A program made the position numbers and the translations under genes. Shown in pieces: positions 6,584-9,978 of a DNA stretch of 9,978 bases. The DNA is from Nitrospirota bacterium (GTDB lineage: Bacteria > Nitrospirota > JAOUDF01), in the NCBI GenBank assembly GCA_029859385.1, contig JAOUDF010000086.1:1-9978 (forward strand). The letters are read 5' to 3'. The notes beneath the pieces were generated by a model. The model ran no database searches. It was not told the origin of the DNA and was given only the letters and a program-made list of their open reading frames with translations. Positions within the stretch are counted from its first letter, which is position 1, and each line of letters starts with the position of its first letter.

Positions 6584-7472
6584 TTTTTACCCATCCTGTC
6601 AGTGAATAGATGATCTCCCGCACCACTTCATTGGGTACGCCGTCGCGATGAAGGCTGCCCAGGCGCATGTCGCAGATGTCGTTGACGTAGTCGATTGCCA
6701 CGAAGCGATTGTCGCTGCATTTGGCTATCTCCGACGAGAAAAAGTTCAGCCCGCACAGGGATGCGATCTTGTGCATGATCTCACCCAGCGGGGCCAGGGA
6801 CGAGTCTTCCCGTTCCTGTTGGCTCATGGGGCCGAACAGCTTTGTCCGGTCGTCCCACCAGCAGGGGATGACATTGCCGCAGACGTAAAAAACCCTGAAC
6901 CAGGCGCGCCTGCCGTTGTGGAGTTCAGGCACGATCTCTTCCTGCACGAGGTACCGGTCGCCGCAGTTCTCCGCCCTGGCCTTCACGACGTCGCAATAGA
7001 CCTTTGCCCCCAGCACCACCCCTACCCCGCCGCCCCCTTGGGCAGGCTTGATGATGAAAGGAGTCTTTACCCGCTCCATCTCATCGGGATGCAGCCGGGT
7101 AACGGGGTCGTCGTTAAAGGGGTTGAGCATTATCGTGTAGGGGACGTCGATACCGGCTTCGATGAGGCGGGGATGCATGATGGCCTTGTCGATGGCGTCG
7201 GTCAGCCTCTCGGGGGGATTAACGAATAGTGCCCTTTTTTGCTGAAGGAAGGGCACCAGGGCGGCAAAGCCCTCGTGGACATCGGAGGCCCTGTCAAGGA
7301 CATGGCGAAAGGCCAGGTCACCTCGATGCACCTTTTCACGGGTTTCCTCAAAGTTGTGCGGGTAGACGAGGTAGCTGGACAGTCCGGCCTTTTGGCACTC
7401 GCTGTCGAGCCACAGGACAAAGTCCCTGTCGTACTCCCATTCCCAGAAGATGCCGAGGTCAACGTTCAACAT
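6549..7472 (-). CDS. ATP-grasp protein, RimK/glutathione-synthetase-like (first ligase)
   Basis: This 307-residue ATP-grasp-fold protein is more distant from the two Ddl-like neighbours. Visible landmarks: ATP lysine Lys142 in PFIIKPAQ, followed by a rare run of four glycines (146-149, then VGVV); YLVQEEIVPE (174-183) at the adenine hinge; RAWFRVFYVCGNVIPCWW (189-206); and VAIDYVNDICDMR (258-270) where ATP-grasp enzymes place their metal ligands, here Asp261 and Asn264 instead of the usual Glu-x-Asn. The N-terminal 100 residues have no recognised domain. The presumed reaction is carboxylate-amine ligation, but the odd metal site leaves open a different acceptor or reduced activity. ATG 7470-7472 overlaps the stop of a small upstream ORF (ATGTTGA); AGGA lies ten bases before it. 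Confidence 0.82.
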   Translation of the reverse strand: MLNVDLGIFWEWEYDRDFVLWLDSECQKAGLSSYLVYPHNFEETREKVHRGDLAFRHVLDRASDVHEGFAALVPFLQQKRALFVNPPERLTDAIDKAIMHPRLIEAGIDVPYTIMLNPFNDDPVTRLHPDEMERVKTPFIIKPAQGGGGVGVVLGAKVYCDVVKARAENCGDRYLVQEEIVPELHNGRRAWFRVFYVCGNVIPCWWDDRTKLFGPMSQQEREDSSLAPLGEIMHKIASLCGLNFFSSEIAKCSDNRFVAIDYVNDICDMRLGSLHRDGVPNEVVREIIYSLTGWVKNEDRRRLHPAS

Positions 7473-7687
7473 GCGCGAATTGTCCTGAAACCGGCGGTTG
7501 AAGGGCTGCGCAGGGGTTTCCAGACCTTTATCAAGCGCGTTGGTATATGTTGTAATGTGAAAGTTTTCCGGTTTACTCTCATCTTCATAAAAGGCGAAAG
7601 TGAATTTCCCAGTGATTCCATAAAGGTGGCGCGAATAAAGGTCTGGAAACCCCTGCGCAGCCCTTCAACCGCCTTTCGGAGGCTCAT
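7466..7687 (-). CDS. Small bridging ORF inside the inverted-repeat element (doubtful gene)
   Basis: This open frame of 73 codons starts at an ATG that overlaps the kamA stop (ATGA) and ends at a TGA that overlaps the start of the first ligase (ATGTTGA). Most of it is encoded by the inverted repeat: the two arms supply VEGLRRGFQTFI near the N-terminus and IKVWKPLRSPSTA near the C-terminus. The product is very basic and matches no family I know. The double start-stop overlap would let ribosomes pass from kamA to the ligase genes, so it may matter as a translational bridge even if the peptide has no function. It may equally be an accident of the repeat. No separate Shine-Dalgarno is needed if it is coupled to kamA. 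Confidence 0.35.
   Translation of the reverse strand: MSLRKAVEGLRRGFQTFIRATFMESLGNSLSPFMKMRVNRKTFTLQHIPTRLIKVWKPLRSPSTAGFRTIRAC
7493..7673. repeat. 39-bp perfect inverted repeat around a 103-bp AT-rich core (MITE-like or mRNA hairpin)
   Basis: Bases 7493-7531 are the exact reverse complement of 7635-7673 (39 of 39). The arms start GGCGGTTGAAGG and end CAGACCTTTAT. Pairing resumes weakly outside (CCTGAAACC versus CCTCCGAAA) and inside (CGCG at 7536-7539 with CGCG at 7630-7633). The 103-base core is visibly richer in A and T than the flanking genes. The overall form, 181 bp with long terminal inverted repeats and no transposase, suits a miniature inverted-repeat element. I cannot find a target-site duplication, so a stable RNA hairpin between kamA and the ligase genes is an equal reading. 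It fills nearly the entire gap between the two genes. Confidence 0.85.
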
Positions 7688-8868
7688 TCATTGTCGAGCA
7701 TGAAATCGTGTGAGGACTCTCTGTATTCAAAGAGACGGTCTTCGAAGTTTCTCAGGATGAGTCGGCCGTCTTCGCTTGCCACGACATAGTCGGGATTCAG
7801 GGGTATTTTCCCGCCTCCGCCCGGCGCGTCGATGACAAAGGTGGGTATTGCGTAGCCACTGGTGTGTCCGCGGAGCTCTTGCATAATCCGTATGCCTGTT
7901 GCTACAGGGGTCTGGAAATGCCCGGTCCCTATAACCTGGTCGCACTGGTAGAGATAGTAGGGGCGAACCCTGATTTTGAGCAGGCCGTGCATCAACTCCC
8001 TGATAATGGCTGTGCTGTCGTTGATCCCCTTGAGCAGGACGGTCTGGCTTCCCAGGGGAATGCCCGCGTCGGCCAGCTTTCCACAGGCCTCGGCCACGTC
8101 GGGGGTTATGTCGCGGGGATGAGTGAAATGCAGGCTCATGTAGAGGGGGTGGTATTTGCGAAGCATGGCGCAGAGGTCATCGGTGATCCGGTAGGGGAGG
8201 GTGACAGGCATCCGCGTCCCTATCCGGATTATCTCGATATGCGGTATGGCACGGAGGCTCGATATGACGTATTCGAGCACGTCGTCGTCGAGCATCAGCG
8301 GGTCGCCACCCGATATGATGATGTCGCGGATGGTGCCGTGGGAGCGCAGATAATCGAGGGCCTCGTCCAGGCGCTGGGGCGGGATGGCCCTGCCGTGCTC
8401 TCCGACCATGCGGCGGCGGGTACAGTAGCGGCAGTACATGGCGCAGTGGCTGGAAATCAGCAGCAGCGCCCGGTCGGGATAGCGGTGAACCAGTCCGGGT
8501 ACCGGCGAATGGGAGTCCTCGGCCAGGGGGTCGACCATGCCGTAAGGGGAGTTGGTGAACTCCTCCGCCGAAGGGATTGCCTGTCTGCGGATGGGGCAGT
8601 CGGGGTCGAGCGGGTCGATGAGCGACGCGTAATAGGGGGTTATCCCCATGGAGAGTCGGCCGCCCGAGAGGCGGATACCTTCCCGCTCCGATGGCGTCAG
8701 CCGGATGGCCTCTTCAAGTTGTTCAAGACGGGTAAGCCGGTTGGCGATCTGCCATTTCCAGTCACGCCACGAAGGGGTGTCGGTCGGGAACTGAAATCCG
8801 GCGAGCCGGACTGCGGAGGAAGCACTGTCCGTTGTCGGAGAGGGAAAGGCCGGTTCTTTTTTTTGCAA
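7684..8868 (-). CDS. kamA: Lysine 2,3-aminomutase (KamA-family radical SAM enzyme)
   Basis: This 394-residue radical SAM, PLP-dependent aminomutase is predicted to convert L-lysine to beta-lysine. The cluster motif is HCAMYCRYCTRRR, with Cys142, Cys146 and Cys149 and Arg151. ISGGDPLML (185-193) is the SAM-binding GGD region. The PLP lysine is Lys354 in DAPGGGGKIP. Two aspartates that hold the lysine side-chain amine in clostridial LAM appear conserved as Asp310 (PYYLYQCD) and Asp348 (FVIDAPGG), which favours lysine over glutamate as substrate. The C-terminus ends YRESSHDFMLDNE without the CxCxxC-like zinc cysteines of clostridial LAM, and GINDS replaces GVNDC. TTG 8866-8868 is the only sensible start: AAGGGG (8875-8880) lies six bases upstream, an in-frame TGA lies just before, and no ATG or GTG occurs before the conserved core. 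Confidence 0.92.
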   Translation of the reverse strand: MQKKEPAFPSPTTDSASSAVRLAGFQFPTDTPSWRDWKWQIANRLTRLEQLEEAIRLTPSEREGIRLSGGRLSMGITPYYASLIDPLDPDCPIRRQAIPSAEEFTNSPYGMVDPLAEDSHSPVPGLVHRYPDRALLLISSHCAMYCRYCTRRRMVGEHGRAIPPQRLDEALDYLRSHGTIRDIIISGGDPLMLDDDVLEYVISSLRAIPHIEIIRIGTRMPVTLPYRITDDLCAMLRKYHPLYMSLHFTHPRDITPDVAEACGKLADAGIPLGSQTVLLKGINDSTAIIRELMHGLLKIRVRPYYLYQCDQVIGTGHFQTPVATGIRIMQELRGHTSGYAIPTFVIDAPGGGGKIPLNPDYVVASEDGRLILRNFEDRLFEYRESSHDFMLDNE

Positions 8869-8902
8869 GAGTTGCCCCTTTTTTCAGATAAGGCCTATGC
8901 AG

Positions 8903-8931
8903 AGTATAGGAAGCATGCGGGGGCCTGTCAA
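8903..8931 (-). promoter_or_regulatory. Near-consensus sigma70 promoter of the kamA operon
   Basis: On the minus strand there is a perfect -35 TTGACA (8926-8931), a 17-bp spacer, and a -10 TATACT (8903-8908, 5 of 6). The predicted start near 8896 leaves a leader of about 28 bases before the TTG start. A promoter this close to consensus suggests strong basal transcription unless it is repressed. The spacer contains the palindrome GCATGC. Confidence 0.8.
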
Positions 8932-8946
8932 CTGAGGAATTTCCGT

Positions 8947-8976
8947 TTGACTTTTTCCGGGGGAACCGGTTAGATT
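8947..8976 (+). promoter_or_regulatory. Candidate promoter of the DUF2064 gene
   Basis: TTGACT (8947-8952, 5 of 6) is followed after 18 bp by TAGATT (8971-8976, 4 of 6). A start near 8983 would lie downstream of the TTG at 8975, which supports the ATG at 9035 as the real initiation codon. It is back to back with the kamA promoter, with the -35 boxes 15 bp apart. Confidence 0.5.
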
Positions 8977-9034
8977 GGAGCCACGAACCATCAACCCTTC
9001 CAGAGCAGTCATCGCAGGAGCAAAGCCAGAAGCC

Positions 9035-9802
9035 ATGTCGGAAACAGAGAAAGAACCCTCTATCAATGCAATCAACCGGCACGCCTTTGTAATCTTTGCC
9101 AAGGCCCCGGAGCCCGGCAACGTCAAGACGCGCCTTCAGCCCTGTCTTGCTCAGGATGAATCCGCGGAGCTCTACCGGAACTTCATCCTCGATACGGTAG
9201 CCATGTCCCGGAAACTCGAAAATACCGACGTCTACATGGCGTGCCTCCCCTCGAAGGAGCACCCGGCCTTCACCGAACTGGTGGCCGGCAGCGGTATCGA
9301 ACTGATCGACCAGCGGGGCCATGATCTCGGAGAGCGGATGCACAACGTGCTCCGTTATTTCATCCTCCGCGGGTACCGTAAGTCAGTCATCGTCGGGGCT
9401 GACAGCCCGAGCCTGCCCGTAGACTATATCGAAATGGCCTATAAAGACCTGGACCACAAGCATCTGGTGGTGGGCCCCAGCTATGACGGCGGCTATTACC
9501 TGCTTGGCGCTGCCGGTATTTCGCCCGACATCTTCGACCAGGTACCGTGGAGCACCATGAATGTCTTCAATATCACCCTGAGAAAGGCCCGGGCGGAAAA
9601 GCTGGAATACGCCGTCCTCCCCTACTGGTACGATGTCGATACGGTGCGCGACCTCCATCATCTGTACGGTCACCTTGTCTCTATCTGCCCGATCGGGGAT
9701 GGTGTGGGGAAGAATACAATGAACTATCTGAAGAATCTGATCGAACGCGGCAGGATCAACCCGGATATTCAGGCACAGGATCAGTGCGGGGCGGTGGCGT
9801 GA
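9035..9802 (+). CDS. DUF2064 / TIGR04282-like GT-A-fold transferase
   Basis: This 255-residue protein belongs to the DUF2064 family, described as 'rSAM/selenodomain-associated transferase 1', with a nucleotide-diphospho-sugar transferase (GT-A) fold. Landmarks: FAKAPEPGNVKTRL (21-34), the nucleotide-binding loop; DLGERM (97-102); VGADSPSLP (120-128), with Asp123 as likely metal ligand; GPSYDGGYYLLG (147-158); VPWST (170-174); and YDVDT (199-203). The specific substrate of this family is not generally known. I chose ATG 9035 because a promoter precedes it and the added residues from TTG 8975 look non-conserved; AGGAG (9016-9020) is rather far upstream, so the start is not certain. The last ~30 residues extend beyond the conserved fold. 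The stop shares its final A with the ATG of the next gene. Confidence 0.9.
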   Translation: MSETEKEPSINAINRHAFVIFAKAPEPGNVKTRLQPCLAQDESAELYRNFILDTVAMSRKLENTDVYMACLPSKEHPAFTELVAGSGIELIDQRGHDLGERMHNVLRYFILRGYRKSVIVGADSPSLPVDYIEMAYKDLDHKHLVVGPSYDGGYYLLGAAGISPDIFDQVPWSTMNVFNITLRKARAEKLEYAVLPYWYDVDTVRDLHHLYGHLVSICPIGDGVGKNTMNYLKNLIERGRINPDIQAQDQCGAVA

Positions 9803-9978
9803 TGAGCGAGTCGGTATCGCCGAAAGGGCAGAATTTCGATTTCGCCGAGGCGCGGGAACTGGCGTGGGACAACCTTCAGCTCAAGGGGCAGGAACATACG
9901 GCCCTTTGTGCCCTGGCGCGGGTCGATGAATCGGTCCATGGCGTCGTGGTTTCTTTCTTCGGCGAAGAGTATGCCGTA
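9802..9978 (+). CDS. Possible DUF3786-domain protein, 5' part
   Basis: The first 59 residues of a gene run off the right edge. It starts at ATG 9802, where TGATG overlaps the DUF2064 stop, so the two genes are probably translationally coupled. Visible text includes FAEARELAWDNL (14-25), CALARV (36-41) and VVVSFFGEEYAV (48-59) at the edge. An N-terminal helix with Ala-Trp-Asp/Glu and a later 'FFGEEY' strand is what I remember of DUF3786 proteins in anaerobic deltaproteobacteria, whose function is unknown. The resemblance rests on short motifs only, and the rest of the protein cannot be seen. Confidence 0.6.
   Translation, partial: MSESVSPKGQNFDFAEARELAWDNLQLKGQEHTALCALARVDESVHGVVVSFFGEEYAV

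Noticed and set aside
7481..7685. Target-site duplication around the inverted repeat
   Set aside because: The flanks resemble each other only as an imperfect extension of the inverted repeat; no direct duplication was found at either edge.
7239..7703. Plus-strand open frame through the inverted repeat
   Set aside because: It is antisense to the first ligase and kamA ends. Its similarity to the minus-strand bridging frame comes only from the palindrome, and it has no start context.
7864..8973. 369-codon plus-strand frame opposite kamA
   Set aside because: It is the complement shadow of a well-conserved radical SAM gene in GC-rich DNA, and its composition looks like reverse-strand translation.

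Overview
The window looks like chromosomal DNA of a GC-rich, Geobacter-like member of the Desulfuromonadales/Geobacterales. This is inferred from the protein families, the compact divergent gene layout and the sigma70-type promoters; no rRNA or other marker gene is present to prove it. I see no tRNA, rRNA, CRISPR array, phage gene or transposase gene.

Left part (1-3440). The window opens inside queA (tRNA queuosine synthesis), which ends at a bidirectional terminator. A convergent gene for a small secreted protein of unknown function follows. Divergent from it are a 93-residue LETM1-like membrane protein and then a cutA-fba pair (CutA divalent-ion tolerance protein; class II fructose-bisphosphate aldolase). 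A strong 18-bp hairpin terminator closes this block and also serves the convergent peroxiredoxin gene.

Central part (3445-8868, all minus strand). A 2-Cys peroxiredoxin has its own promoter. Upstream of it lies a tightly packed operon, transcribed from right to left: a KamA-type radical-SAM lysine 2,3-aminomutase; a 39-bp inverted repeat carrying a small bridging ORF; an ATP-grasp ligase; two further ATP-grasp ligases of the D-Ala-D-Ala-ligase type that are paralogues of each other; and a GNAT acetyltransferase. Overlapping stops and starts link every gene. A near-consensus sigma70 promoter precedes kamA. The content (beta-lysine former, three carboxylate-amine ligases, N-acetyltransferase) suggests a pathway making a small, possibly acetylated beta-amino-acid peptide or conjugate. 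The product is unknown, and this is the part most worth following up.

Right part (8880-9978). A shared promoter region separates kamA from a divergent DUF2064 (TIGR04282-like) GT-A nucleotidyltransferase-fold protein. Its stop overlaps the start of a gene cut by the window edge, which resembles DUF3786 proteins.
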